Shown in pieces: positions 50,850 through 63,191 of a stretch of 64,000 bases of DNA (its first letter is position 1; every line of letters starts with the position of its first letter). The stretch comes from DATLWN01 sp963764315. GTDB lineage: Bacteria; Pseudomonadota; Zetaproteobacteria; Mariprofundales; Mariprofundaceae. A model generated the notes under the pieces. That model made no database searches and was not told where the DNA came from. It was given only the letters and a program-made list of their open reading frames with translations. The position numbers and the translations under genes are program-made. The stretch covers positions 1 through 64,000 of the forward strand of contig CAVXSB010000004.1 of assembly GCA_963764315.1 (NCBI GenBank), written 5' to 3'.

Positions 50850-51460
50850 TCCGGGCGCTTCAGGCGCACGATGTCGCTGAGCATCGCATACTCGCTGGCA
50901 CCCAGGCGGGCGATGGGATCCAGCCGGCCCGCATCGACGCGGATGCGGCCCGCAACCGAGGTATCGACGATGGCATCGTCCAGGTAGATCTGCTTGACCT
51001 GCCCGATAATCAGCGACTGTTTCCCCGGCCCGATCTCCTGGATCTCGTAGAGGCTGCAGGCATAGGCCACACGCGCCGCCGCCAGCCTCGGAAGACGCGA
51101 ACCCGCGAAGGGAACCGTCTGGAGCCCCAGCTGCTCGATTTCCGACACATCGGCCGGCAGCGTGGCAGAGCTCGCATTCATCACCTCCAGCAACTCGCGG
51201 TGCGCGATGTGGATGACGAAATCGCCGCGCGCCTCGATGTTGGCGCGGGTGTCCTTCAGCGCCCCGTCCGGCTTGTGGCCGACGGAAATCATCACCAGCG
51301 GCGGCTCGGCGCAGACGGCGGTGAAGTAGGAGAACGGCGCCAGGTTCAGGCCGCCGTTCGCATGCTCGGAAAGCACCCAGGCGATGGGGCGCGGCACCAG
51401 GGTCTGTATCATCTGGAAATAGGCCTGCGCCGGACTCAGTTCGTCGAGATCGAGGATCAT
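50846..51460 (-). CDS. Flavin reductase-like (split-barrel FMN-binding) protein
   Basis: A 204-residue protein of the flavin reductase-like family that binds FMN. LVPRPIAWVLSEHANGGLNLAPFSYFTAV and NIEARGDFVIHIA are the family blocks (FMN loop and dimer core). Relatives reduce flavin or act on small aromatic substrates. AGGAGG 5 bases before the ATG at 51460 supports that start; an ATG at 51463 is adjacent. It converges with the YjdF-family gene, stops overlapping. Confidence 0.85.
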   Translation of the reverse strand: MILDLDELSPAQAYFQMIQTLVPRPIAWVLSEHANGGLNLAPFSYFTAVCAEPPLVMISVGHKPDGALKDTRANIEARGDFVIHIAHRELLEVMNASSATLPADVSEIEQLGLQTVPFAGSRLPRLAAARVAYACSLYEIQEIGPGKQSLIIGQVKQIYLDDAIVDTSVAGRIRVDAGRLDPIARLGASEYAMLSDIVRLKRPD

Positions 51461-51582
51461 CATCGCCTCCTGGATATGGGGTTGGTGCGGCCATGATGCC
51501 GGATTATCGTGCTGGCGCGACCCCCCGTTTGTATGAGGACTGCACATGGACGCGCCACACTTCGCTGTTAGGCTTGCCATCC

Positions 51583-52527
51583 ATGAAAATCATCCGCTCC
51601 TGGCAGGCTGCCGAGGCCGCCGAGACCCTGCACGGCGGCGCCGTCACCGTCGGCAACTTCGACGGCGTGCACATGGGCCACCGGCAGGTACTGGCCGAGC
51701 TGCGCGGACATGCCGAGGCCGTCGGGGGACCCGCCGTGGCCGTGACCTTCGAGCCGCACCCACGCGCCGTGCTGTATCCCGAGGAGGCGCCGCGCCGGCT
51801 CTGTCACCTGCACGAACGCCTGGAACGCCTTGGCGAGGCAGGCATGGACGCGGTGCTGCTGCTGCACTTCAACAAGGAGATCGCCGCCTGGCCGGCCGAG
51901 CGCTTCATCGGCAGGCTTTACGATGCCTTCCGTTTCAAGCACATCCACGTCGGCTACGATTTCGCCTTCGGCCACGACCGTGCGGGGCATGCGGACCTGA
52001 TCCGCGGCCTTGGCCAGGAGCTCGCATTCACGGTCAGCGAGGCCGCCGCCTTCGAGATGCAGGGCGCCGTCGTCTCCTCCACGCGCATCCGCTCGGCCAT
52101 CGAGGCCGCCGACTTTAAGCTGGCCGGCGAGTTGCTCGGCCGCCCGTACGCCATCTCCGGGCATGTCATCTCCGGCTGGCAGCGCGGGCGCACCATGGGC
52201 TTTCCCACCGCCAATCTCGACGTCTCGGAGCTGGCCCATCCGCCGGTCGGCATCTACGCCGTGCGCGTGCGCTGCCCCGATTTCAACGGCGAGGAGAGGC
52301 TGTGGGATGCCGCCGCCTACTTCGGCTACCGCCCGACCTTCAACGGCCGCACCCTGATCCTCGAGGCGCACGTGTTCGACGATGCGCCGGACCTGTACCA
52401 CAAGCGCATCGAGGTCATCTTCGTGCGGCGCATCCGCGAGGACCGCGCCTTCAAGGGCGCCGACGAACTGGCCAGGCAGATCGCCGAGGACTGTATCGAA
52501 GCCAGGCGCATCCTCGGCGAGAGCTAG
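51583..52527 (+). CDS. ribF: Riboflavin kinase / FMN adenylyltransferase
   Basis: A 314-residue bifunctional enzyme. The N-terminal adenylyltransferase has VTVGNFDGVHMGHR (about 21-34), GYDFAFGHDRAGH and VVSSTRIRSAI; the C-terminal kinase has GRTMGFPTANLD and an Asn/Glu site in the barrel. It makes FMN and FAD. It precedes ileS by 92 bp, as in many Pseudomonadota (ribF-ileS-lspA). Confidence 0.95.
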   Translation: MKIIRSWQAAEAAETLHGGAVTVGNFDGVHMGHRQVLAELRGHAEAVGGPAVAVTFEPHPRAVLYPEEAPRRLCHLHERLERLGEAGMDAVLLLHFNKEIAAWPAERFIGRLYDAFRFKHIHVGYDFAFGHDRAGHADLIRGLGQELAFTVSEAAAFEMQGAVVSSTRIRSAIEAADFKLAGELLGRPYAISGHVISGWQRGRTMGFPTANLDVSELAHPPVGIYAVRVRCPDFNGEERLWDAAAYFGYRPTFNGRTLILEAHVFDDAPDLYHKRIEVIFVRRIREDRAFKGADELARQIAEDCIEARRILGES

Positions 52528-52619
52528 TCCACGCCAGGGCGTGGGTGGGACAATGCGCGCGCTTTTGCTTATGCTACGCCCTCGCCAGACGCTGCAGATA
52601 AAGGAATCCGGATAGACCG

Positions 52620-55409
52620 ATGTCAGATCAGCCCAAATTCGACTACAAACCCACCGTCTTCCTGCCGAAGACGGAGATGCCGATGCGCGGCAACCTGCCG
52701 ACCGCCGAGCCGGAACAGCTGGCGCGCTGGCAGGAAGAGGGCTTGTACGCCCAGCTGCGCGCCAGACGGCGCGGCGCAACGAAGTTCGTGCTGCACGACG
52801 GGCCGCCGTACGCCAACGGCCATATCCATACCGGCCATGCCGTCAACAAGGTGCTCAAGGACATCGTCGTGCGCTCGCGCAGCATGATGGGCTTCGACGC
52901 CCCCTATGTGCCGGGCTGGGACTGCCACGGCCTGCCCATCGAGCTGAAGGTCGAGGAGCGCTTCGCCAAGCAAAAGCGCGCCAAGGAAGACATCCCGGCC
53001 GGCGAGTTCCGCGCCGCCTGCCGCCAGTACGCCGCCGAATGGCTCGACGTGCAACGTGAGGAATTCCGGCGCCTCGGCGTCATGGGCGACTGGGAACGCC
53101 CGTATGTGACCATGGACTTCAATTTCGAGGCGGACACGGTGCGCGAGATCGGCCGCTTCCTGGCAAACGGCGGCCTGTACAAGGGCGCCAAGCCGGTGCA
53201 CTGGTGCGTCAACGACCGTACGGCGCTGGCCGAGGCCGAGGTCGAGTACGAGGAACACACCTCGCACTCGATCTACGTGAAATTCGCCGCCGGCCAGGAT
53301 CTCACGGACATCGACCCGAAACTCACCGGAAAGATCGCCGTCGTCATCTGGACGACGACCCCGTGGACGATCCCGGCCAACCTGGCGGTGGCTCTGGGCA
53401 GCGACCTCGAGTACGCGGCCGTGCGCATTCTTGACGCCGGCGGCAACGAGAACCTGGAGACAGGCGAAATCCTGATCCTGGCCGAAGACCTGCGCGAGAG
53501 CGTCATGGAAGCCATCGGCGCCACGGGCGAGGTCGTGGCCCGCTTCAAGGGCGAGCGTCTCGAGAACCGGCGCTTCCGTCATCCCTATCTGGATCAGGAC
53601 GCGCCGATCCTGCTCGGCGAGCATGTGACGCTGGAGGCCGGCACCGGCTGCGTGCACACCGCGCCCGGCCACGGCCAGGAGGACTTCGAGGTCGGCCGCC
53701 GCTACGGCCTGGCCGCCTTCAACCCGGTCGACGACGGCGGCCTGTTCCGTGTCGACACCCCGGTGGTCGGCGGCCAGCACGTGTTCAAGGCCAATGCCCT
53801 GGTCATCGACGAACTGCGCGACGACGGCGCCCTGATCGCCGATGCCAAGATCCGCCACTCCTATCCGCACTGCTGGCGCTGCCACAAGCCGCTGATCTTC
53901 CGCGCCACGCCGCAGTGGTTCATCTCCATGGAGACCAACGATTTGCGCGCCAAGGCATTGAAGGCCATCGACGAAACGAGCTTCGTGCCCGAATGGGGTG
54001 CCAACCGCATCCGCTCCATGGTCGAATCCCGTCCGGACTGGTGCGTGTCGCGCCAGCGCAACTGGGGCGTGCCGATCACCGTCATCCGCTGTGCCCGCTG
54101 CGACTCGCACGGGATCACCACCCCCGAGGTCATCGAGGGCGTGGCCAGGGCCGTGGAGCAGGGCGGCGCCGATGTCTGGTTCTCCCGTCCCCTCTCCGAC
54201 TTCCTGCCCGAGGGGGCGCGCTGCCCGGACTGCGGCGACGACGAGTTCGTCAAGGAGACCGACATCCTCGACGTCTGGTTCGATTCCGGCTCCACCCACG
54301 CCTGCGTGCTGGACCGGCGCGACGAGCTGGCCCGCCCGGCCGACCTGTACCTCGAGGGCTCCGACCAGCATCGCGGCTGGTTCCAATCCTCGCTGCTGGA
54401 ATCCGTCGGCACGCGCGGCACCGCACCCTTCAAGGCCATCCTGACGCACGGCTTCGTGTTCGACAGTTCGGGCAACAAGATGTCCAAGTCGCGCGGCAAC
54501 GTCATCGCCCCGCAGACGATCATGTCGCAGATGGGCGCGGACATCCTGCGCCTGTGGGTCGCCTCCAGCGACTACTCGGCGGACATCAACATCTCCGACG
54601 ACATCATGAAGCAGCTGGCCGAAAGCTACCGACGCATCCGCAACACCATCCGCTTCATCCTCGGCGCCGTGCACGGCTTCGACCCGGACGCGGATCAGGT
54701 GCCTGTCGACGAACGCAGCGAGCTGGACCGCTGGATCATGCATCGCCTGGCCGAGGTGGTGGGCGCCGTGCACCAGGGCTATGAGAGCTACCGCTTCCAT
54801 CGCATCCACCAGGAGATCCACAATTTCTGCACCGTCGATCTCGGTGGTTTCTACCTCGACGTCGTCAAGGACCGGCTCTACTGCGACGCCGCGTCCTCGG
54901 CACGCCGGCGCTCGGTGCGCGCCACCCTGTACGACCTGGCGCATCAGCTGGTGCGCCTGATCGCGCCCATCCTGCCGTTCACGGCCGAGGCCATTTGGGA
55001 ACACCTGCCGGGCGCGGCCAGCGAAAGCGTGCACCTGCAGGCCTTCGCACCAGCCGTCGACACCGCCATCCAGGCCGGGGCCTGGGAGGGCTTCTTCGCC
55101 CTGCGCGAACAGGTTAATGCCGCCCTGGATGCGGCCAAGAAGGATGGCGTCATCGGCGCCTCCATCGCCGCCCATGTCGAGGTGCCGGGGCTGAACGGCG
55201 CCATCGCCGAGTCCCTGGGCGAGCCGCTGGAGCAGCTATTGATCGTCGCCCGCGTGGTTCCCGGAAACGGCGATGGGGTGCGCGTCACCAAGGCTGCGGG
55301 AGCCAAGTGTCCGCGCTGCTGGATTGTCGGCGAACCGGCCGCCCCGAACGATGCCATGCATGGCGAGCTGTGCGGCCGCTGCCTTGCGGCCGTCACCGGA
55401 GCCCAATGA
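52620..55409 (+). CDS. ileS: Isoleucyl-tRNA synthetase
   Basis: A 929-residue class I synthetase. The HIGH motif is GHIHTGHA (about 63-70), the KMSKS loop is KMSKSRGN (about 620), the editing domain (CP1) lies between, and the C-terminal zinc site has CPRCW and CGRCLA. Length and layout match the bacterial type. It is coupled to lspA by a 4-bp overlap. Confidence 0.97.
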   Translation: MSDQPKFDYKPTVFLPKTEMPMRGNLPTAEPEQLARWQEEGLYAQLRARRRGATKFVLHDGPPYANGHIHTGHAVNKVLKDIVVRSRSMMGFDAPYVPGWDCHGLPIELKVEERFAKQKRAKEDIPAGEFRAACRQYAAEWLDVQREEFRRLGVMGDWERPYVTMDFNFEADTVREIGRFLANGGLYKGAKPVHWCVNDRTALAEAEVEYEEHTSHSIYVKFAAGQDLTDIDPKLTGKIAVVIWTTTPWTIPANLAVALGSDLEYAAVRILDAGGNENLETGEILILAEDLRESVMEAIGATGEVVARFKGERLENRRFRHPYLDQDAPILLGEHVTLEAGTGCVHTAPGHGQEDFEVGRRYGLAAFNPVDDGGLFRVDTPVVGGQHVFKANALVIDELRDDGALIADAKIRHSYPHCWRCHKPLIFRATPQWFISMETNDLRAKALKAIDETSFVPEWGANRIRSMVESRPDWCVSRQRNWGVPITVIRCARCDSHGITTPEVIEGVARAVEQGGADVWFSRPLSDFLPEGARCPDCGDDEFVKETDILDVWFDSGSTHACVLDRRDELARPADLYLEGSDQHRGWFQSSLLESVGTRGTAPFKAILTHGFVFDSSGNKMSKSRGNVIAPQTIMSQMGADILRLWVASSDYSADINISDDIMKQLAESYRRIRNTIRFILGAVHGFDPDADQVPVDERSELDRWIMHRLAEVVGAVHQGYESYRFHRIHQEIHNFCTVDLGGFYLDVVKDRLYCDAASSARRRSVRATLYDLAHQLVRLIAPILPFTAEAIWEHLPGAASESVHLQAFAPAVDTAIQAGAWEGFFALREQVNAALDAAKKDGVIGASIAAHVEVPGLNGAIAESLGEPLEQLLIVARVVPGNGDGVRVTKAAGAKCPRCWIVGEPAAPNDAMHGELCGRCLAAVTGAQ

Positions 55410-55882
55410 GCCGCACCGCCCGGCAATTGCTGCTGTTTGCCTCGCTGGTCGGCCTCGACCAGCTGAGCAAATGGTGGATCGAGCGGCCGGATTTCCATCC
55501 CTTCGTCGTCATCGACGGCTTCTTCAACATCATCCGCGCCCATAACACCGGCGTCGCCTTCTCGATGTTCGCCAACCTCGCCTACCCCTGGCGCACCTGG
55601 CTGCTGCTCGGCATCACCATCGGCATCGCCGGCGGGGTGTTCCTGTGGTGGCTGAAGGAGCGGCATACCGCCGGACTCACCTCCTGGCTGCTGGTGCTGA
55701 TCCTGGCGGGCGCGGCCGGCAACATCTGGGATCGCCTGCACCAGGGCTATGTCGTCGATTTCATCCAATGGTACGTCAGCATCAATGGGAAGGCCTACAC
55801 CTGGCCGGCCTTCAATATCGCCGATTCCTGCATCAGCGTCGGCGTCGTGGCGCTGCTCCTGGCCAACCTCAAACGCCGATGA
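55406..55882 (+). CDS. lspA: Lipoprotein signal peptidase II
   Basis: A 158-residue inner-membrane aspartyl peptidase with four helices that cleaves prolipoproteins before the lipid-modified Cys. The catalytic aspartates are in AGNIWDRLHQG and FNIADS; NTGVAFSMF is the third motif. It processes lipoproteins such as those encoded at 7327-8747. The ATG at 55406 overlaps ileS; its stop overlaps the EamA gene. Confidence 0.95.
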   Translation: MSRTARQLLLFASLVGLDQLSKWWIERPDFHPFVVIDGFFNIIRAHNTGVAFSMFANLAYPWRTWLLLGITIGIAGGVFLWWLKERHTAGLTSWLLVLILAGAAGNIWDRLHQGYVVDFIQWYVSINGKAYTWPAFNIADSCISVGVVALLLANLKRR

Positions 55883-56790
55883 GGCGGGCGGCCGGGTCAT
55901 GGATCGCCATGGCTCTGCTCGCCGCCGCCCTGTTCGCCGGCATGGGCGCCTGCGTGCGCATGGCCGCCGCCCATCTGCCGGAATCCGAGGTCGTGTTCTT
56001 CCGCAACTTCTTCTCGTTGCTGATGCTGCTGCCGCTGCTGATCGGTCGGGGGATTCGGCTGACCACGGCCCGCTTTCCCCTGCACCTGTTCCGCGCCTCG
56101 ACGGGCCTGGCCGCCATGTATTTATACTTCCATGCCCTGGCCAGGCTGCCGCTGGCCGATGCGCTGTTGCTGAACTACACCTCGCCGCTGTTCGTGACCC
56201 TGAGCGCCGTGATCTGGCTGAAGGAAGCTGCAACGATCCCCCGGCTCTGGGCCCTGCTGCTCGGGCTTGCCGGCATCCTGCTGGTGTTTCATCCCTCGTC
56301 GCACATCGCCTCGCTGGCGGGACTGGCGGGCCTGGGTTCGGGCGTGCTGGCCGGCATCGCCCTGACCGCCGTCAAACAGCTGTCCGACGACGAGCCCAGC
56401 ATCCGCATCGTCGTCTGGTTCGCCTTGCTCGCAAGCATCATCTCGGCGGTGCCGATGGCCATGCAATTCGTGCTTCCCGATACCCGGCAATGGCTGTGGC
56501 TGCTGGCCACCGGGGCGCTTGGCAGCCTCGGCCAGCTCGGCATGACGCGCGCCTATGCCCTGGCGCCCGCCTCCAAGGTGTCGCCGCTGGGCTACACCAG
56601 CCTGATCTTCGCCGGCCTGCTCGGCTATGCCATCTGGGGTGAGCGGCCGGACGCCCTGGGCCTGGCCGGCGCCATCGCCATCATCGGCGCCGGTGTGGTG
56701 GTGGTGCGCGAGCGCAGCGTGCCGCTGCCGAACCCACCCTCCGCCGTGCCGCTGACCCCCGAGAACGGAAAGCGCCCGCCTGAGGCGTAA
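55879..56790 (+). CDS. EamA/DMT-superfamily permease
   Basis: A 303-residue membrane protein with ten helices in two EamA repeats. Repeat 1 contains EVVFFRNFFSLLML and LPLADALLLNYTSPLFVTLSA; repeat 2 contains ALAPASKVSPLGYTSLIFAGL. These transporters export metabolites or amino acids; the substrate is unknown. The ATG at 55879 overlaps lspA by 4 bp. Confidence 0.9.
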   Translation: MRRAAGSWIAMALLAAALFAGMGACVRMAAAHLPESEVVFFRNFFSLLMLLPLLIGRGIRLTTARFPLHLFRASTGLAAMYLYFHALARLPLADALLLNYTSPLFVTLSAVIWLKEAATIPRLWALLLGLAGILLVFHPSSHIASLAGLAGLGSGVLAGIALTAVKQLSDDEPSIRIVVWFALLASIISAVPMAMQFVLPDTRQWLWLLATGALGSLGQLGMTRAYALAPASKVSPLGYTSLIFAGLLGYAIWGERPDALGLAGAIAIIGAGVVVVRERSVPLPNPPSAVPLTPENGKRPPEA

Positions 56791-56830
56791 AAACCCCTCT
56801 TTGCGCACGGCCACACCCCGCACCCTGGGC

Positions 56831-56839
56831 TGCTATATT
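56831..56839 (+). promoter_or_regulatory. Extended -10 promoter element of the dehydrogenase gene set
   Basis: TG-C-TATATT is an extended -10 motif, 35 bp before the alcohol dehydrogenase ATG. No good -35 box is seen, as often with extended -10 promoters. Confidence 0.45.
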
Positions 56840-56873
56840 GGAGGTTCAACACCACCCAACACAGGAGAATGAG

Positions 56874-57932
56874 ATGCAAGCCAAGGGATACGCCAACCAT
56901 TCCGCCACCGGAGATCTTGAGCCCTTCAGTTTCGAGCGCCGCGAGCCGCGCCCCGAGGACGTGGCTATCGACATCCTGTATTGCGGCATCTGCCACTCCG
57001 ACATCCACTCCGCCCGCGACGAGTGGGGCGGAACGCAGTACCCGTTCGTGCCGGGCCACGAGATCGTCGGGCGCGTTGCGTCCGTGGGCAGCAAGGTCAG
57101 CCGCTACAAGGCCGGCGACCTGGTCGGCGTCGGTTGCCTGGTCGACAGCTGCCGACACTGCGCATCCTGTAACGACGGCCTGGAGCAGTATTGCGAGAAC
57201 GGCTGGACGGGGACCTATGGCAGCGACGACAAGATCGGTGGCACCCCGCACACCCGCACCCTCGGCGGCTATGCCGACAGGATCACCGTCGACGAGCGCT
57301 TCGTGCTGCGCATCCCGGACAACCTCGATGCCGCGGCGGCCGCACCCCTGCTGTGCGCCGGCATCACCACCTACTCGCCGCTGAAGCACTGGAAGGTCGG
57401 TGTGGGGCAGAAGGTCGGCATCATCGGCCTCGGCGGCCTGGGGCATATGGGGGTGAAGTTAGCCCACGCCATGGGCGCGCATGTGGTGATGATCACGACC
57501 TCGCCCGAGAAAGGGGCGGATGCACAGAGGCTCGGCGCGAACGAGGTGCTGCTGTCGAAAGACGACGAGGCGATGGCGGCGGCCGCGAACAGCTTCGACT
57601 TCCTGCTCAATACCATCCCGGTCGGCCACGATGTCGATCCCTACATGAACCTGCTCAAGCGCGATGGCGCCATGGTCATCGTGGGTTCGGTCGAGCCGCT
57701 GACGCATGTCAACGGCGTTCCGTTCATCTTCAAGCGCCGCTCCCTGGCCGGCTCGCTGATCGGCGGCCTGCCGGAAACGCAGGAGATGCTCGACTTCTGC
57801 GGCGAACACGACATCACCTGCGATATCGAGATGATCGATATGAAAGACGTCAACACGGCCTATGACCGCACCGTTGCCGGCGACGTCAAATACCGCTTCG
57901 TCATCGACATGGCGACCCTGAACGACGCATAA
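56874..57932 (+). CDS. Zinc-dependent alcohol dehydrogenase (CAD/YahK type)
   Basis: A 352-residue NADP-type alcohol/aldehyde reductase. The catalytic zinc ligands are in GICHSDIH, VPGHEIVG and the later Cys; the structural zinc site is CLVDSCRHCASCNDGLEQYC. GLGGLGHMGVKLAHAMG binds the nucleotide. AGGAGA before the ATG at 56874 fits. It heads a cluster with an SDR and an aldo-keto reductase, all NAD(P)H oxidoreductases. Confidence 0.92.
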   Translation: MQAKGYANHSATGDLEPFSFERREPRPEDVAIDILYCGICHSDIHSARDEWGGTQYPFVPGHEIVGRVASVGSKVSRYKAGDLVGVGCLVDSCRHCASCNDGLEQYCENGWTGTYGSDDKIGGTPHTRTLGGYADRITVDERFVLRIPDNLDAAAAAPLLCAGITTYSPLKHWKVGVGQKVGIIGLGGLGHMGVKLAHAMGAHVVMITTSPEKGADAQRLGANEVLLSKDDEAMAAAANSFDFLLNTIPVGHDVDPYMNLLKRDGAMVIVGSVEPLTHVNGVPFIFKRRSLAGSLIGGLPETQEMLDFCGEHDITCDIEMIDMKDVNTAYDRTVAGDVKYRFVIDMATLNDA

Positions 57933-57943
57933 GGAGAGCCTCC

Positions 57944-58711
57944 ATGCCCGACGCGCCCCGCTATCCCCGTATCGCCATCGTCACCGGCGCCTCCTCCGGC
58001 ATCGGCGAAGCGACGGCCAGACGCCTGGTGGCCGCCGGCTTCGGCGTCGTCGGCAATGCCCGCCGCGAGGCACGGCTACAGGCCCTGGAACAGGAGCTGG
58101 GCGCGGCCTTCTGCTTTGTCGCCGGCGATGCGGCGGATGATGCCGTGCAGGAGAAGCTGTTCGCCACCGCCAGCGAACGTTTCGGCCGGCCAGCCGACAT
58201 TGTCGTCGCCAATGCCGGGCGCGGGCTGGGCGGCTCCGTCGTCGAGGCGGACCTGTCCCATTTCGAGGACATTCTGAGGCTGAACGTCACCAGCACCCTG
58301 GCTCTGCTGCAGCGGGCGGCCCGGTCCATGCTCGAGATGCAGGCCGCCGGCTTCCCGGACAAGGCCGCCGACATCGTCATCATCGGCTCCGTCGTCGGCC
58401 GCCACATCTCCCCGTTCAGCGCCGTCTACGGCGCCACCAAGTTCGCCGTGCACGCCCTCGCCGAGGGCCTGCGCCGCGAGATCGGGCCGAAGGGCGTACG
58501 TGTATCGCTGGTGGAGCCCGGCGTCGTCCTCAGCGGCTTCCAGGACGAGGCCGGCTACGATGCGGCGCAGGTCGGTCGTTTCGAGCAGGGCTTTGGGCCG
58601 CTGCTGCACGGGCCCGACGTGGCGGAGACGATCCACTTCATCGTCAGCCAGCCGCCGCATGTGCATATCAGCGACATCATGGTGCGCCCGACGCGTCAGG
58701 ATTATCCGTAA
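57944..58711 (+). CDS. Short-chain dehydrogenase/reductase
   Basis: A 255-residue SDR. TGASSGIGEATARRL (TGxxxGIG), NAGRGLGGS and the catalytic YGATK with Ser upstream (IIGSVVGRH) are in place. It begins 11 bp after the alcohol dehydrogenase gene and shares its operon. It probably reduces a carbonyl; the substrate is unknown. Confidence 0.9.
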   Translation: MPDAPRYPRIAIVTGASSGIGEATARRLVAAGFGVVGNARREARLQALEQELGAAFCFVAGDAADDAVQEKLFATASERFGRPADIVVANAGRGLGGSVVEADLSHFEDILRLNVTSTLALLQRAARSMLEMQAAGFPDKAADIVIIGSVVGRHISPFSAVYGATKFAVHALAEGLRREIGPKGVRVSLVEPGVVLSGFQDEAGYDAAQVGRFEQGFGPLLHGPDVAETIHFIVSQPPHVHISDIMVRPTRQDYP

Positions 58712-58725
58712 ACGGGGAGGATGCG

Positions 58726-59708
58726 ATGCAACAGCGTGAACTGGGCCGCTCCGGCCTGACGGTCTCCGCCCTGGGCCTGGGCTGCATGGGCATGTCGGAG
58801 TTTTACGGCGGCCGGCGTGAGCCGGATGCCATCGCCACCATCCACCGCGCCCTCGATCTCGGCGTCAACCTGCTGGACACCGCCGACATGTACGGCGTCG
58901 GACGCAACGAGGAGCTCGTCGGTCGCGCCATCAAGGGCCGGCGCGATCAGGTCGTGCTCGCCACCAAATTCGGCAATATGCGCGGGAAGGACGGCGCCTT
59001 CCTCGGCGTCAACGGCCGCCCCGAATATGTGCGCCAGTGCTGCGAGGCCAGCCTGAAGCGTCTCGGCGTAGAGGTCATCGACCTGTACTACCAGCACCGC
59101 GTCGATCCCGAGGTACCGATCGAGGATACCGTCGGCGCCATGGCCCGCCTGGTCGACGAGGGCAAGGTGCGCCACCTCGGCCTGTCCGAGGCGGCGGTGC
59201 AGAGCATTCGCCGCGCCCATGCCGTGCACCCGATCGCCGCCCTGCAGACGGAGTACTCGCTGTGGAGCCGGGACCCGGAGGACGGGATCCTCGCCACCGT
59301 GCGCGAGCTCGGCATCGGCTTCGTGCCTTACAGCCCGCTCGGCCGTGGCTTCCTCACCGGCCACATCAAATCCATCGACGATCTCGAGGCGGAGGACTTC
59401 CGCCGCCATTCCCCACGCTTCCAGGGCGAGAACTTCACCAGAAATCTGGAACTGGTGGACCACATCGAGGCCATGGCGAAGGACAAGGGCTGCACGCCGG
59501 CGCAACTGGCGCTGGCCTGGGTGCTGGCGCAGGGCGAGGACATCGTGCCCATCCCCGGCACCAAGCATGTGAAGCTCCTGGAGGAGAACGTCGGCGCCCT
59601 GGCGGTTCACCTATCCAAGGACGAGCTCGCGCAGATCGACCGGTTGCTTCCGAAGGGCGCGGCCGCGGGCGAGCGCTACGCCCCACCGCAGATGCAGGCC
59701 GTCAATCG

Positions 59709-59712
<4 letters not shown>
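58726..59712 (+). CDS. Aldo/keto reductase
   Basis: A 328-residue NADPH-dependent barrel enzyme. Catalytic residues lie in NLLDTADMYG (Asp, Tyr), LATKFG (Lys) and DLYYQHRVD (His). YSPLGRGFLTG and the C-terminal IPGTKHVKLLEEN cofactor-binding block are typical of the AKR13-like group. It follows the SDR by 14 bp; its stop overlaps that of lon by 4 bp. Confidence 0.92.
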
Positions 59713-62150
<2,438 letters not shown>

Positions 62151-62252
62151 CCCTGCTATGTAAGGCCAAAGGGGCCCTGGTTTCAAGGCTTGAATTTTCG
62201 CCGTGCAACATCCACATTGACGGGCAATAGCACTGCACACCGGAGGACGGTT

Positions 62253-63179
62253 ATGCATGGGTTTAAGGGCATCTTCCTGCTGATCATTGCCAACTTCCTG
62301 ATCTTCCTGACCCTGTCGATCACCGGCAATATCCTGATCCATGCCGTGCTGCCCGCATTCGGTATCGACCTGCGCGGCTCCATCACCACCACGCAGTTCG
62401 CCTGGGCCGCGGTATTCGGCTTCGGCGGCGCCTTCATCTCCCTGCTGATGTCCAAGCCGATGGCCAAGCGCATGTACAAGATGCAGCAGGTGACGAGCCC
62501 GGTCACGGCCAAGGAAAAGCTGGTATACAACACCGTGCAGGAGCTGGCGCGGCGCGATGGCGTGCGCATGCCGGAGGTCTGGGTGTACTGGGACGATACC
62601 CCCAACGCCTTTGCCACCGGCCCGGGCAGTAACCATTCGATGGTGGCGGTATCCTCGGGACTGGTGAACGCCCTCGGCGACGACGAGGTGCAGGCCGTGC
62701 TGGCGCACGAGATGGGTCATGTCAGCAACGGCGATATGGTCGCCACCACCCTGCTTCAGGGGCTGATGAACACCTTCGTCTATTTCCTGGCCGGCTTCAT
62801 CGCGCGCATCGCCGCCAGCGCCGGCTCACGCGACAACGAGCCGAACATGCTGGTGTATTTCATCGTCGACATCGTGCTGCAGATCCTGTTCTCGATCCTG
62901 GCCATGATCGTCGTCATGTGGCATTCCCGCCGCCGCGAGTTTCGCGCCGACGCGCATGCCGCAAAGCACTACGGCGCTGATGCCATGATCCGTGCCCTGC
63001 AGAAGATCGAGGCCATCGCCCAGCGCACCGAACCGGCCGAGGAACAACAACAGCGCGGCGGCCTGGCGCCGCAGGACGCCCTGGCCACCCTGAAGATCCA
63101 CGGCGGCATGGCCGGCCTGTTCGCCAGCCACCCGCCGACCGAGGCGCGCATCGCCGCGCTGCGCCACCTGCGCCCCTAG
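62253..63179 (+). CDS. htpX: Membrane zinc protease HtpX
   Basis: A 308-residue M48 protease of membrane quality control. Two N-terminal helices (FLLIIANFLIFLTLSI and the next) precede the zinc motif LAHEMGHVSNGD (about 150), two more helices follow, and the third ligand Glu lies in RRREFRADAHAAKHYG. GGAGG before the ATG at 62253 is a strong ribosome site. Paired divergently with lon, both being stress proteases. Confidence 0.94.
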   Translation: MHGFKGIFLLIIANFLIFLTLSITGNILIHAVLPAFGIDLRGSITTTQFAWAAVFGFGGAFISLLMSKPMAKRMYKMQQVTSPVTAKEKLVYNTVQELARRDGVRMPEVWVYWDDTPNAFATGPGSNHSMVAVSSGLVNALGDDEVQAVLAHEMGHVSNGDMVATTLLQGLMNTFVYFLAGFIARIAASAGSRDNEPNMLVYFIVDIVLQILFSILAMIVVMWHSRRREFRADAHAAKHYGADAMIRALQKIEAIAQRTEPAEEQQQRGGLAPQDALATLKIHGGMAGLFASHPPTEARIAALRHLRP

Positions 63180-63191
63180 GATGCGTGCACG

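Noticed and set aside
52623..55175. An 850-codon minus-strand frame opposite ileS
   Set aside because: Entirely antisense to isoleucyl-tRNA synthetase with skewed composition and no motif.
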